NCBI RefSeq assembly: GCF_000236705.1
Contig: NC_016599.1
Coordinates: 1,984,001 to 2,048,000 of the forward strand
Direction: 5' to 3'
Length of the DNA: 64,000 bases
From: Owenweeksia hongkongensis DSM 17368
GTDB taxonomy: Bacteria; Bacteroidota; Bacteroidia; Flavobacteriales; Schleiferiaceae
Shown here: one piece after another, positions 8,390 to 18,026 of the stretch
Numbering within the stretch: the stretch's first letter is position 1
Layout: each line of letters opens with the position of its first letter
The notes under the pieces: model-generated
Database searches by the model: none
The model's input: the letters and a program-made list of their open reading frames with translations, nothing else
What the model was told of the DNA's origin: nothing
Position numbers and translations under genes: made by a program

Positions 8390-9545
8390 TAAGAATTATT
8401 TCTCATCCAGCTTTAAGCTGGGTATTTTAGGAGGCGGACAGCTTGGTAAAATGCTACTTACCGACACCCGTAGGTATGACATTCAAACCAAAGTAATGGA
8501 TCCATCTCCGGTGGCTCCATGTAGATTTGGTAGCAACGAATTTGTGCAAGGTGACATTACTGACAAGCAAGCTGTGCTTGATTTTGCCAAAGATTGTGAT
8601 GTAATCACAATCGAAATTGAAAATGTTAGCACCGAAGCTCTTCACGAGCTAGAGGCTCAGGGCAAAATCATTTACCCACGTCCTCGCACATTGGATATCA
8701 TTAAAAATAAGAGCCTACAAAAGGATTTTTACCGCGAGCATAAAGTTCCGACTGCCTCGTATTTCACTTTTGAAAATAGAGAACAGATGATGCAGCTTTT
8801 GCTGGAATCTGAACTCAACCCTCCATTTGTATGGAAAGCTGCTACTGGTGGTTATGATGGTAAGGGTGTTTCTATCGTGCGCAATAGTTCAGACATTGAA
8901 GACCTACCAGATATGCCCGGCCTTATAGAAGAAATGGTAGACTATGCAGTGGAAATTGCTGTAGTGGTGGCACGCTCTCCAAGTGGTGAAACCAAATCTT
9001 TTCCTGTAGTGGAGATGGAATTTCATCCAACTGCCAATTTGGCGGAGTACGTTTTTAGTCCCTCCAATATTGACATTCGCATTCAAAATAAAGCCAACCA
9101 ACTGGCCGAAGAAGTAGCGCATAAATTTGATCATGTGGGTCTATTGGCTGTAGAAATGTTTGTTACCAAAGATGGTCATGTGATGGTAAATGAGGTAGCA
9201 CCTCGTGTTCACAACAGCGGACATCTAACTATTGAAGGAAATGTCACCTCTCAATTTGATCAGCATCTTCGTGCTATTTTAGATCTACCCTTAGGTGATA
9301 CCGAAATTGTACGTCCTGCGGTAATGATAAACCTTACTGGCGAAGCGGATCATTCTGGGCCCGTCTTATATGAGGGAATCGAAAAAATCATGAAGTCTTC
9401 CGGTGTGAGTATTCACCTTTACGGGAAAGCGGAAACTCGACCTTTCAGAAAAATGGGACACATCACCATTACTGCAAAAACTATAGAAGAAGCCCGCGAA
9501 GTAGCCGGAAACGTAAACAATACTATTAAAGTAATAAGTCAATAA
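8382..9545 (+). CDS. purK: N5-carboxyaminoimidazole ribonucleotide synthase
   Basis: PurK uses ATP and bicarbonate to carboxylate AIR to N5-CAIR in purine synthesis. The 387-residue protein starts with a GTG and shows the nucleotide-fold start LGILGGGQLGKML near residue 12, the ATP-grasp segment FVWKAATGGYDGKGV near 150, and the metal-binding VNEVAPRVHNSGH loop near 270. It is followed by purE after one base and overlaps the upstream SprT-like gene by 8 nt. The two-enzyme PurK/PurE route implied here is the standard bacterial one. Confidence 0.97.
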   Translation: MPDKNYFSSSFKLGILGGGQLGKMLLTDTRRYDIQTKVMDPSPVAPCRFGSNEFVQGDITDKQAVLDFAKDCDVITIEIENVSTEALHELEAQGKIIYPRPRTLDIIKNKSLQKDFYREHKVPTASYFTFENREQMMQLLLESELNPPFVWKAATGGYDGKGVSIVRNSSDIEDLPDMPGLIEEMVDYAVEIAVVVARSPSGETKSFPVVEMEFHPTANLAEYVFSPSNIDIRIQNKANQLAEEVAHKFDHVGLLAVEMFVTKDGHVMVNEVAPRVHNSGHLTIEGNVTSQFDQHLRAILDLPLGDTEIVRPAVMINLTGEADHSGPVLYEGIEKIMKSSGVSIHLYGKAETRPFRKMGHITITAKTIEEAREVAGNVNNTIKVISQ

Positions 9546-9546
9546 A

Positions 9547-10029
9547 ATGAGTGCCGAAGTAGGAATAATAATGGGTAGTAAGAGTGACTTGCCGGTAATG
9601 CAAGAAGCTGCTGACATCCTAAAAGAATTAGGAGTAGAATTTGAGATCAACATTGTGTCGGCTCACCGCACGCCAGACATCATGTATGATTATGCCCAAA
9701 ATGCCCACAAGAGAGGAATCAAAGTAATAATTGCCGGTGCTGGTGGCGCTGCTCACCTTCCGGGGATGACAGCTAGCCTTACGCCCCTTCCTGTAATTGG
9801 AGTACCTGTAAAATCAAGAAATTCTATTGATGGGTGGGATTCTGTACTTTCTATTTTGCAAATGCCAGGCGGAGTTCCTGTGGCAACGGTTGCCTTGGAT
9901 GGCTCAAAAAATGCCGGAATATTGGCGGCCCAAATAATTGGAACCGCCCGTCCGGAAATACTAGAAAATATTATGGAGTATAAAAAAGGGCTACACGCTA
10001 AAGTTGTAGAATCAGCCCAGGATTTATAG
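9547..10029 (+). CDS. purE: N5-carboxyaminoimidazole ribonucleotide mutase
   Basis: PurE moves the carboxyl group of N5-CAIR to give CAIR. The 160-residue length and signature match class I PurE: GIIMGSKSDLPVM near residue 6, VSAHRTPD near 38, and the GAGGAAHLPGM loop near 64. It begins one base after purK. Its end overlaps the convergent LytTR regulator gene by six bases, so the two transcripts run into one another with no room for a terminator. Confidence 0.97.
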   Translation: MSAEVGIIMGSKSDLPVMQEAADILKELGVEFEINIVSAHRTPDIMYDYAQNAHKRGIKVIIAGAGGAAHLPGMTASLTPLPVIGVPVKSRNSIDGWDSVLSILQMPGGVPVATVALDGSKNAGILAAQIIGTARPEILENIMEYKKGLHAKVVESAQDL

Positions 10030-10782
10030 GCTTTTTAAAGTCTGTAATAGATGTTCTTTTTTACGGTTGGCCACTGGAATTTTGGAACCATCTTCCAACA
10101 CCAAATAGCCGCCATCCGTTTGCACATAACGTTTCAGATAGTTCATATTTACCAAGTGAGACTTGTGAATGCGGTAGAAGTTGTAATTAGAAAGCATCGT
10201 GTCAAACTCTTTCAAGGTTTTTGAGGCCAGTAGTGACTTTTCATTATTTAGATAAAAAGTAGTGTAGTTGCTACTGGACTCTAACCTTACGATTTCTGAC
10301 AAGCGAATTACATGCATTCCATCAGAAGTAGGCACCACAATTTTCTTCGGTGAGTCAGAGGCCTGGCGAATGTTTTCTACCAACACATTTATGTTTCCAG
10401 CATGCTTTGGCACACCTTTACCATCCTCTACCTTTCGGATAGATTTGACCAACTCTTCGGGGTCAATTGGTTTAAGCAAATAATCCAGCGCACTGAATTT
10501 AATGGCCTTTATGGCAAATTCATCATGCGCGGTGATAAAGATAATTTCAGGATCGATTTCGGCATTATCACGGATACTTTCCAAAATATCGAAGCCGCTT
10601 TCGCCAGCTAATTTAATATCTAAAAATAAAGCATCGGGTTTATGAGCAATCAGTGCTTCGGTTCCATCTGCCACAGTTCCGGCTTCGGCTACTACCTCCA
10701 CCTCGGGGCAAAAAAGGTCTAATTTTCCACGAAGAGATTCTCTTGAATTTTCCTCGTCATCTACGATTACAACTTTAATCAT
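10024..10782 (-). CDS. LytTR-family response regulator
   Basis: A 252-residue DNA-binding response regulator. The receiver domain (1-120) has the acidic pair D8/D9, the phosphoacceptor D55 in ALFLDIKLAG, the switch Thr in FITAHD and the Lys in LLKPIDPEEL. The LytTR domain (about 145-250) shows the typical RLESSSNYTTFYL and FYRIHKSHLVNM segments. It is encoded 31 nt downstream of the sensor kinase and almost certainly forms a LytS/LytR-like pair with it. The genomic target is not evident; the divergent outer-membrane genes at 13.7-16.6 kb are candidates by position only. Confidence 0.94.
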   Translation of the reverse strand: MIKVVIVDDEENSRESLRGKLDLFCPEVEVVAEAGTVADGTEALIAHKPDALFLDIKLAGESGFDILESIRDNAEIDPEIIFITAHDEFAIKAIKFSALDYLLKPIDPEELVKSIRKVEDGKGVPKHAGNINVLVENIRQASDSPKKIVVPTSDGMHVIRLSEIVRLESSSNYTTFYLNNEKSLLASKTLKEFDTMLSNYNFYRIHKSHLVNMNYLKRYVQTDGGYLVLEDGSKIPVANRKKEHLLQTLKSL

Positions 10783-10813
10783 GTCTCCTAAATATTTTAA
10801 GTAAAATTAATCT

Positions 10814-13648
10814 CTAAATGCTTTCAGCAGGCAATTTAATAATCACTTTAGTTCCCGTTGGATTTTCCAAATCAATAATTTGAATATCAACCTCTTCATT
10901 CTTTGACAGCCTGAGCAAACGAATTCTATCACGATTTATCTGAGTAGCCATACTGCGATGATCTTGACGTTTAGGCATTGCTTTCGCTGCTTTTCTGCCT
11001 ATTCCATTGTCTTCCACCTCACATATTAATAACTCTTCATCGAGTATAAAACGTATGCTCAAAAAGCTCTTTTCTTCTTTGGGTTTTATGCCATGAAGAA
11101 TAGCATTTTCTACGTGCGGCTGAATCAGCATTGGAGGAATTCCCACGTCATAATCAATCTCATCATCCACCTCAATTTCGTATTCAAATTTACCCTGAAA
11201 GCGCAACTTTTCAAGTTCAAGATAATTCTTTAAAACTGATACTTCTGTTTCTACAGGATGAACATGCTCCATTGATGATTCAAGTGTAAGCCTCATCAAT
11301 TTTGCGAAATTGTTCAAATATCGAACAGCTTGTTTTGGGTCATTTTTAAAGATAAAACTACTGATGCTGTCCAGTGCATTAAAAATAAAATGAGGGTTCA
11401 TTTGCAAACGCAAAGCTTTGCGTTCCATATCCAACAATGAATTTTCTAACCTAAGCTGTTGATTCGCCCTCTTTATCCTATCCGAAACGTACAAATAGGT
11501 AAGAGTACCAACCAGGGCCAAAACAAGAAGGATAAACCACCAGCGTTTATATACAGGATTGAGAATCACGAAATGGTAGGTCACACTATTGTTCTGCCAT
11601 TTTTCCCCTTCACGGGTAACTTGTGCTTCAAAAGTGTAATTACCAGGTTTTATGTTTGAGAAAATCGCCTCTCTCCTAGCTCCGGCTTGTGTCCAATTAT
11701 CACCCAAGCCTTTTACGCGATAGCGGTAAATTAAATTTTCTGGTTGATAGCCGGTGAGTCCTGCCATGGTAAAACTCAGGAAATTTAAATCTGGCGGTAA
11801 TCGCAATTCTTTTGGTGTACCGTAAAATGGGAATATTCCCTCTGCATAATCTTCCAAACCCTGTACCTCACCAAATGAAAGTTCCACATCTGTAATGGCC
11901 AATTGTGGTGGCTCCACATATTGCTGAAGCAAATTGAGGTCTATCACAAAAAGCCCCTCGGGACTACCGGCCACCAATTGATCATTATGCAGTGTCAAGG
12001 CCTGTGGGCTAAAACCTTCACGAATTAATCGAGAAACTTGCGTTACCTCCTTTACTTTATAAAGTCCATCTGTTTTTAAGGTTTTAAAAAGCCCCTTATT
12101 GGTAGTCATCCAAAGGGTATTATCACCAATTTCCAATGCTTTTATTTCGGCAAAGTTTAGGGCTGCAGGACTAATGTTTTCTGTGCTTTCTTCTGTCAAG
12201 TGGTAAAGTCCTTCTGATAGAGTTCCTGCCCAAATCTCATTGGCAGTAACAGCTGTAAAAGTGTTGAAGCGCAAGCTGTCCAACTTCATCCCTCCAAGCT
12301 CACGAACATTTTCCCAGCCCTTATCTGAAAAACGCATAAAGCCTTCGGTATAAGTTGCAAACCAAAGACTACCATCCTCCCCTTCAGAAATTGCATATAC
12401 AGCAGAAAATGGCAAGTTTTTGGACGCACTTATATTTTCCAAACGCCCTTTGCTGTATTTGAAAATCCCCATCCCTGTGCCTATCCACAGTGCGTCTTTT
12501 GTAGCCTTTAAGGCAAAAATATACCCTCCTTCTATTTCTGAAAAAGTAGCCTCCTCAAACTGTTTTCCATCAAAACGAACAAGACCGCGTTCGGTACCCA
12601 ACCACGTGAGTCCTTCAAACCGATCAATTGCCAACACCACTCCGTAGTTGTAGTTTATGCTTTGAAAATTATCTACATCTTCACCATTAACCGAAGTGAT
12701 ACCACGACCACTTCCTGCCAGCACCTGTTGTCCATCAGACCACACAGAAAAGATTTCAGGACCTACCTTCTCCTTTTCATTATAAAGACGGAGAGAGGTA
12801 TTTTCCAGCTTTGTCAAACCTTGATTGGAATAAAGCCACACCACTCCAGAGTTACTTAAATAACAGCCTTTATACCTTACTTCCTCCAGGCCATTACTTC
12901 TGTCCAACTCCAAAAAACCTTCTTTTGAGTAGATTATAATTTGACTATTTGTCAAACTCACAACCTTAGATCCTCGGGCGCTCACCCCCTTACTTTCTTT
13001 AGAATTAATTTGCCTTAGCTCCTCTCCAGTAAACTCAGCTACACCATTCTCACCTGCAGCAAAAACACGGTTGTTATGAATATCCAAATCATAAACGGGC
13101 TCGCTGCTTAGCTTTTTATTTCCTTTATAAATTCCGCTATCCGTGGCTAACCAAAGCTCATCTAAATACAATAGATCGTTTATCTCCCCTTCAAAATTTG
13201 ATTGAAGCTGACTTAAAGTATCTGATGTACCCAAACTGTAAACAGCCGTTTTACTAGCTACCACCATATGGGCATTGTGGCCGCAGCCAATTTTTTGAAT
13301 TCTATCATTATTTGGAAGGTAGAAATAGCTAAAAGTCAGTCCATCATACTTTAGCAAAGTATTGTCAGAAGCTGCCCAAATATTGCCTTTACTATCCTCA
13401 CAAAGCGCTGTAAGTAATGGACGAACTTTAGTGTTTTCAGGCGTAAATGTTTTGAACTCGAAACCATCATAGCGTACCAAACCAGCACCCTCAGTAGCTA
13501 GCCAAAAGAAACCACGACTATCCTGAATCATAGCATTGATTCGGCTAGATGGCATTCCCTGCTCAAGCCCTATTTTTTGAAAAGAATATTGCTGACCAAA
13601 AACTGGTGCAGCTATAGCGATGAAGAGTATGGCAAAAATCCGCCTCAA
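10814..13648 (-). CDS. Propeller-type sensor histidine kinase (LytS-like)
   Basis: A 944-residue membrane sensor. The order is: signal peptide (1-18), a large periplasmic region of two-component regulator propeller repeats (about 20-600, with many GFFWLATEGAGL-like WxAT units), a Y_Y_Y domain (about 625-705), one membrane helix (near 710-730), then a His_kinase domain with H753 in QMNPHFIFNAL and an ATPase domain with the N-box VENAILHGI and EDNGIGRKAA. The periplasmic part resembles that of Bacteroidota hybrid sensors for polysaccharides, but here the regulator is a separate LytTR protein. The start is a TTG at 13648; no ATG upstream is in frame, and the signal peptide needs this start. Confidence 0.92.
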   Translation of the reverse strand: MRRIFAILFIAIAAPVFGQQYSFQKIGLEQGMPSSRINAMIQDSRGFFWLATEGAGLVRYDGFEFKTFTPENTKVRPLLTALCEDSKGNIWAASDNTLLKYDGLTFSYFYLPNNDRIQKIGCGHNAHMVVASKTAVYSLGTSDTLSQLQSNFEGEINDLLYLDELWLATDSGIYKGNKKLSSEPVYDLDIHNNRVFAAGENGVAEFTGEELRQINSKESKGVSARGSKVVSLTNSQIIIYSKEGFLELDRSNGLEEVRYKGCYLSNSGVVWLYSNQGLTKLENTSLRLYNEKEKVGPEIFSVWSDGQQVLAGSGRGITSVNGEDVDNFQSINYNYGVVLAIDRFEGLTWLGTERGLVRFDGKQFEEATFSEIEGGYIFALKATKDALWIGTGMGIFKYSKGRLENISASKNLPFSAVYAISEGEDGSLWFATYTEGFMRFSDKGWENVRELGGMKLDSLRFNTFTAVTANEIWAGTLSEGLYHLTEESTENISPAALNFAEIKALEIGDNTLWMTTNKGLFKTLKTDGLYKVKEVTQVSRLIREGFSPQALTLHNDQLVAGSPEGLFVIDLNLLQQYVEPPQLAITDVELSFGEVQGLEDYAEGIFPFYGTPKELRLPPDLNFLSFTMAGLTGYQPENLIYRYRVKGLGDNWTQAGARREAIFSNIKPGNYTFEAQVTREGEKWQNNSVTYHFVILNPVYKRWWFILLVLALVGTLTYLYVSDRIKRANQQLRLENSLLDMERKALRLQMNPHFIFNALDSISSFIFKNDPKQAVRYLNNFAKLMRLTLESSMEHVHPVETEVSVLKNYLELEKLRFQGKFEYEIEVDDEIDYDVGIPPMLIQPHVENAILHGIKPKEEKSFLSIRFILDEELLICEVEDNGIGRKAAKAMPKRQDHRSMATQINRDRIRLLRLSKNEEVDIQIIDLENPTGTKVIIKLPAESI

Positions 13649-13722
13649 ATGATGGTGATTTAGAGTTCTAAAATTACGGTTTCAAATATTGCGTAATAAA
13701 ACGGTAAATTAACACTTAGATT

Positions 13723-14529
13723 ATGATACGACACGTTTTAACGCTTTTGCTGCTTCCTTTTATTGGCATCTCCCAAAATTACGGATACTTTGCCGGTGGC
13801 CGTTCGGCTGCCATGGCACACAGTAGTGTGGCGCTAAGTGACGTGTGGAGTGGGCATCACAACCATGCGGGTTTGGCATTTCTTGAAAAACCCTCTTTTG
13901 GAATAAGCTATGAAAATCGCTTTTTCCTCAATGATTTATCGCTTGCTAATGCCGCCCTTGCTTTCCCATCCAAATTAGGCACCGTTGGACTCAGTCTCTC
14001 CTATTTTGGTTTTGAATTGTATAATGAATCCAAAATTGGCCTCAACTATTCCCGAAAATTTGGAGAGTATTTCTCCTTCGGCCTGCAGCTAAATTATCAC
14101 TCCTTTTACGTAGAAGAAGGAAATCATGACCCGGGCTTCTTAACCTTTGAAGCCGGTATTTTAGCCAAACCCATCCCAAAACTCTCCATCGGTTTTCATG
14201 TATTCAACCCTACCAATTCCTATAAAAATAAAGAAACCAGTCAGCAGATAAACCCCATTGTGCGCCTGGGTGCACTATATCAATTTAATGAGGAAGTAGC
14301 CCTTACAGGAGAGGTGAAAAAAGATATAAACCTGCCTGAACGCTACGCTCTGGGCTTTGAATATTATTTTATTCCGGAGCTGGCATTTCGAACAGGGGTC
14401 GGCATTCAGCCCTTTACCAACACTTTTGGTTTGGGTCTTGATTTAGGCGGTTTCACCGCTGACCTCAGTTATGAATACGCCCAAACACTTGGCAACAACG
14501 CCAACATCAGCCTGCAATATGAATTCTGA
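13723..14529 (+). CDS. PorV/PorQ-like outer-membrane beta-barrel protein
   Basis: A 268-residue protein with a signal peptide (1-17, ending GISQ) and a pattern of short amphipathic strands ending in Phe, as in outer-membrane barrels. The start GGRSAAMAHSSVALSDVWSGHHNHAGLA resembles the PorV/PorQ group, in which an N-terminal motif near GARSAAMGNA-VA precedes a FadL-like barrel. In T9SS, PorV and PorQ are accessory barrels, but this protein is shorter than PorV and clear orthology cannot be shown here. Its stop overlaps the next ATG (TGATG), so the two are translated together. Confidence 0.65.
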   Translation: MIRHVLTLLLLPFIGISQNYGYFAGGRSAAMAHSSVALSDVWSGHHNHAGLAFLEKPSFGISYENRFFLNDLSLANAALAFPSKLGTVGLSLSYFGFELYNESKIGLNYSRKFGEYFSFGLQLNYHSFYVEEGNHDPGFLTFEAGILAKPIPKLSIGFHVFNPTNSYKNKETSQQINPIVRLGALYQFNEEVALTGEVKKDINLPERYALGFEYYFIPELAFRTGVGIQPFTNTFGLGLDLGGFTADLSYEYAQTLGNNANISLQYEF

Positions 14530-16562
14530 TGAAAAGGCTATCCGTCATATTGCTTCTCATTTTTAGCCTTTCGGCAAATGCACAAACGCCTCCGACACAA
14601 GAACTGGAAACACAGATAGAATCAGTAGCAGACGGAAACATAGAAAATCAAACCGACTTACTTCAAGTAGCTGAAAACATTCAAATACTGGAAGCCAATC
14701 CCATTGAGGTAAACTTTGCTGATGCTGAGGAATTAGAGAAAATCCCTTATCTCAATATATTTCAAATTGCCAATCTTCTTCAATATCGAGATCGTACAGG
14801 AATGATTTATTCCCCTTACGAACTTCAGGCTGTAAAAGGATATGATCCATTAACCATTGAGAAAATTCTCCCTTTTTTAAGTTTCAATACTGAAAAGAGA
14901 ATCCCTGACCTTAAGCTGAAAAACATTGTAAACTATAGCCATCATGACTTAGCCCTTCGCACCGGATTAATTTTGCAGGAGCGAAAAGGATTTTCTGATT
15001 CTACCGAAAATGGATACTTAGGCTCCCCATACAACAGTTTAGTCCGCTACCGTTGGCGATATCGTGACTACCTCTCCATCGGATTTGTAGCGCAACAAGA
15101 TGCTGGTGAACCTTTTGGGAAGCCTTACCAAAACTCAGGTGTGGATTTTATGGCTGGTCACATCGCTTTGAAAAACTATGGAAATCTCCGTAAACTGATA
15201 ATTGGCGATTACCATGCTCAGTTTGGCCAAGGATTAGCTATGTGGAGCAGCCTGGCTTTTGGAAAATCTGCGGAAGCAATAGAAATAAAAAGATATGCGC
15301 GCGGCTTCATCCCCTTTTCGGGAAGTGAAGAAAACCGCTTCATGCGAGGAGCAGCAGCAACTTATCGCCTTTGGGACAAACTTGATGTTAGCGCCTTTTA
15401 CAGCAAAAATAAAGTGGATGCCAATCGCCTTATTCCAGACTCTCTTCTGCCAGAAGTTGTAACCTCCTTTCAAACCACTGGCCTACACCGCACGGAAAAT
15501 GAACTGGAAGATAAAAATGCAAACACCCTTACTCAGTTTGGTGGAAACCTACAATATCGGGGTAACAGCTTTTCACTAGGATTTACTGCGCTTAATTCAA
15601 TCCTTGAAAAAGAACTGCAGGCCGGAACCCAACTCTATCAAAAGTTCCGTTTTAGCGGAACCGAACTAACCAACTATTCCATGGACTTCAATTACATTTT
15701 TAAAAGAATAAATCTGTTTGGGGAGCTTGCCGCAGATGACCAGCTCAATCTTGCCGGAACAGTTGGTTTTCAGAGCAACCCTACGGATGGATTATACCTC
15801 ACATTACTTTACAGAAACCTCAGCAAAGAATATCAAGCAATATATAATGCGCCTTTTGGCGAAAGCGGAAACTATGGCGAACAAGGCACTTATCTAGGCT
15901 TGCAATGGCAAATTAGCCAGAAACTTTTACTCAAATCTTATGTAGATGTTTATCAATTTAAATGGTTGCGATTTGGCGTAAACGCCCCTTCACATGGTCG
16001 TGACTATATGGCTCAACTGGAAACATACTTTTCAAGATTTTTCACAGCCTATTTGCGTTTGAGGCATGAGGTACAACAAACTACAGCAAATAATGAAACA
16101 GGTATAAGTCAATTGACCAACCGCAGCCGCTCTACCTTTCGCGTTCACACCGCCTATTCCATTTCGGCTCAACTAAAAATGGCTTCACGCCTGGAATATT
16201 CCTTTTATGATGAAGATGCTTCAGAAACCGGATATATGCTTTTTCAAGATGTAAAATATAATTTCCTTAAAATACCGCTGCAACTTACAGCGAGGTACGC
16301 CCTCATTGACACCGAAAGTTTTAATACCCGTATTTATGCTTACGAAAATGACCTTACCTATGTTTTTAGCATTCCTCCCTACTATGGACGCTCGTCCAGA
16401 TTTTATCTAATGGCTAGCTATGCTATAAATCAATCTATTGATGTGCAGGCCAAGTTTGCCAATTCTCACTTTTATGACCGCGATGAAATAAGCAGTGGCC
16501 TAAATACCATTGAGGGAAACAAGCTTACGGAAATCCGGATGCAGATAAGGCTTAAGTTTTGA
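14529..16562 (+). CDS. Helix-hairpin-helix domain fused to an outer-membrane barrel
   Basis: A 677-residue exported protein. Residues 1-18 are a signal peptide; 45-120 form a ComEA-like helix-hairpin-helix region (VNFADAEELEKIPYLN, then YELQAVKGYDPLTIEKIL); the remaining ~550 residues look like an outer-membrane beta-barrel with repeated aromatic-ended strands and a final KLTEIRMQIRLKF. The hairpin Gly-x-Gly that contacts DNA in ComEA is PYLN in the first hairpin and GYDP in the second, so DNA binding may be lost. The family is uncharacterised to my knowledge. It is coupled to the PorV/PorQ-like gene, which suggests an envelope complex. Confidence 0.75.
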   Translation: MKRLSVILLLIFSLSANAQTPPTQELETQIESVADGNIENQTDLLQVAENIQILEANPIEVNFADAEELEKIPYLNIFQIANLLQYRDRTGMIYSPYELQAVKGYDPLTIEKILPFLSFNTEKRIPDLKLKNIVNYSHHDLALRTGLILQERKGFSDSTENGYLGSPYNSLVRYRWRYRDYLSIGFVAQQDAGEPFGKPYQNSGVDFMAGHIALKNYGNLRKLIIGDYHAQFGQGLAMWSSLAFGKSAEAIEIKRYARGFIPFSGSEENRFMRGAAATYRLWDKLDVSAFYSKNKVDANRLIPDSLLPEVVTSFQTTGLHRTENELEDKNANTLTQFGGNLQYRGNSFSLGFTALNSILEKELQAGTQLYQKFRFSGTELTNYSMDFNYIFKRINLFGELAADDQLNLAGTVGFQSNPTDGLYLTLLYRNLSKEYQAIYNAPFGESGNYGEQGTYLGLQWQISQKLLLKSYVDVYQFKWLRFGVNAPSHGRDYMAQLETYFSRFFTAYLRLRHEVQQTTANNETGISQLTNRSRSTFRVHTAYSISAQLKMASRLEYSFYDEDASETGYMLFQDVKYNFLKIPLQLTARYALIDTESFNTRIYAYENDLTYVFSIPPYYGRSSRFYLMASYAINQSIDVQAKFANSHFYDRDEISSGLNTIEGNKLTEIRMQIRLKF

Positions 16563-16657
16563 AATGATTTTGCCTGTTCTGGTAAACCCTAAACAATAAA
16601 CTGCGTCTATGCTTATTAATTGATATTCTTTTACCTTCGAAAACCAAAAAACAGGAC

Positions 16658-17212
16658 ATGGGAAAATTTTTAAAATGGTCAGTCATAAGCCTTGCCTTGA
16701 TAGCAGGAGTGCTGGTTATAGCTTTTAACATATTGAGGAGCAACACCAAAAAACACAGTCCTGAGCAGGTGGTAGAATTCAAGCAAGATGACTTAGAACT
16801 TTCTGTTTTTTACAATCGTCCCTATAAAAATGAACGTGAAATTTTTGGCGTATTAGTTCCTTACGGTGAAGTATGGCGAACAGGCGCCAATGAACCTGCA
16901 AGTTTTACCACCAATAAAAACATCACCGTAGATGGTAAAAAGTTACCCGCTGGCAGCTACACACTTTGGACCATCCCCAATAAAAATGAATGGGAAGTGA
17001 TATGGAATGATAAAGATTACGGCTGGGGGATAACCCTGATGGAGGGTAAGGCTAGTCGCAAAGCTGAGTACGATGTACTAAACGTGCTCGAACCCGTAAA
17101 ACCAACCTCCAAAACTATCGAGCAGTTTACCATTTCATTTAAAAAGGGCTCACCTATTTTATTTGTTTTGGAATGGGATAATACGAGGATTGAGGTGCCT
17201 ATTGAGGAGTAA
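16658..17212 (+). CDS. DUF2911 family protein with N-terminal membrane anchor
   Basis: A 184-residue protein with one N-terminal hydrophobic helix (6-27) and a DUF2911 domain: SVFYNRPYKNEREIFG near residue 48, VPYGEVWRTGANEPA, then the LPAGSYTLWTIP turn and the NEWEVIWNDKDYGWG segment. DUF2911 proteins are common in Bacteroidota and their function is unknown. The anchor suggests it faces the periplasm. A weak promoter-like TACCTTCG (16632-16639) lies 18 nt before the ATG. It is separate from the barrel genes upstream. Confidence 0.85.
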   Translation: MGKFLKWSVISLALIAGVLVIAFNILRSNTKKHSPEQVVEFKQDDLELSVFYNRPYKNEREIFGVLVPYGEVWRTGANEPASFTTNKNITVDGKKLPAGSYTLWTIPNKNEWEVIWNDKDYGWGITLMEGKASRKAEYDVLNVLEPVKPTSKTIEQFTISFKKGSPILFVLEWDNTRIEVPIEE

Positions 17213-17269
17213 GTTCTTCTTCAATGTTTGAAAGATTTATTGATTATCAATAGAATCTCTAATGGAATT

Positions 17270-18025
17270 TCAATCCGGTAAGTTAACCGACTCAATCAAA
17301 TCAGCCAGTTTAGGTTTGCTCAAATCGCGCTTGATAAGTAGTAAATACTCTTGCGTACCAAAAGGAAAACCACAGGTATCACACTGAGCTGGTATTAAAT
17401 TTGGATATTCCAGTATATATTTAGCTTTTACAGATTGAATTGACCTATTATAGCAATCAATTGCTGAATCTCTCTCACCTAGAGCATAATAAGCATTTGC
17501 CCGATGATAAGTTTCACTGCTAGTCGTTTGAACACCTCTTGCAATATTATAATAGTTAATCGACTCACGATAGTTGCCTTTTAAGTATTCGATTTGACCC
17601 AAGTGATAATTTGCTGACCAATATTCATTATCTGCAGTGCCCTCTGATTTCGAAGACAACTTTAAAAACTCTTGGTAGGCACTTTCAATATCACCTTTAC
17701 TCATTTTTGCAACACCAACCCTGAGGATAGTTTGAAGGGTATCCTTAATTCCTAACTTTAAAGCGCTATTATAATCACTTATGGCATTATAATACATTCC
17801 AAGTGAAGCATATGCTTCCGCTCTAAAGTAATACAAAGATGGGTCATTATCGTTCCACCATATTAGGTCTGAGTAGTTTCTTATAGCTTCCGAATAATCT
17901 CCAGTCCATAGCATTGCATCGTTCGCAGCAAACCATTTTGCTCTCTTATACTCTCTTAGGCAATAACTCCCTCCTAAAAAAAGAACCATCAGTAATACTA
18001 TACCTAATATTAACTTTCCTTTCAT
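17270..18025 (-). CDS. TPR-repeat protein with membrane anchor
   Basis: A 251-residue protein: an N-terminal hydrophobic segment (5-22) followed by four or five tetratricopeptide-like repeats (about 30-215), with units such as LYYFRAEAYASLGMYYNAIS and YHRANAYYALGERDSAIDCY. TPR arrays are protein-binding scaffolds; the partner is unknown. Two CxxC-like cysteines (CDTCG near 218) occur in the tail. It starts one base after the aroA stop, so it is probably the last gene of the aroB-aroA transcript, without an obvious link to aromatic synthesis. Confidence 0.8.
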   Translation of the reverse strand: MKGKLILGIVLLMVLFLGGSYCLREYKRAKWFAANDAMLWTGDYSEAIRNYSDLIWWNDNDPSLYYFRAEAYASLGMYYNAISDYNSALKLGIKDTLQTILRVGVAKMSKGDIESAYQEFLKLSSKSEGTADNEYWSANYHLGQIEYLKGNYRESINYYNIARGVQTTSSETYHRANAYYALGERDSAIDCYNRSIQSVKAKYILEYPNLIPAQCDTCGFPFGTQEYLLLIKRDLSKPKLADLIESVNLPD

Positions 18026-18026
18026 G

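Noticed and set aside
10771-10790. AGGAGA before the LytTR start as a Shine-Dalgarno site
   Set aside because: It is only one base from the ATG, too close for ribosome binding, and the lineage rarely uses such sites.
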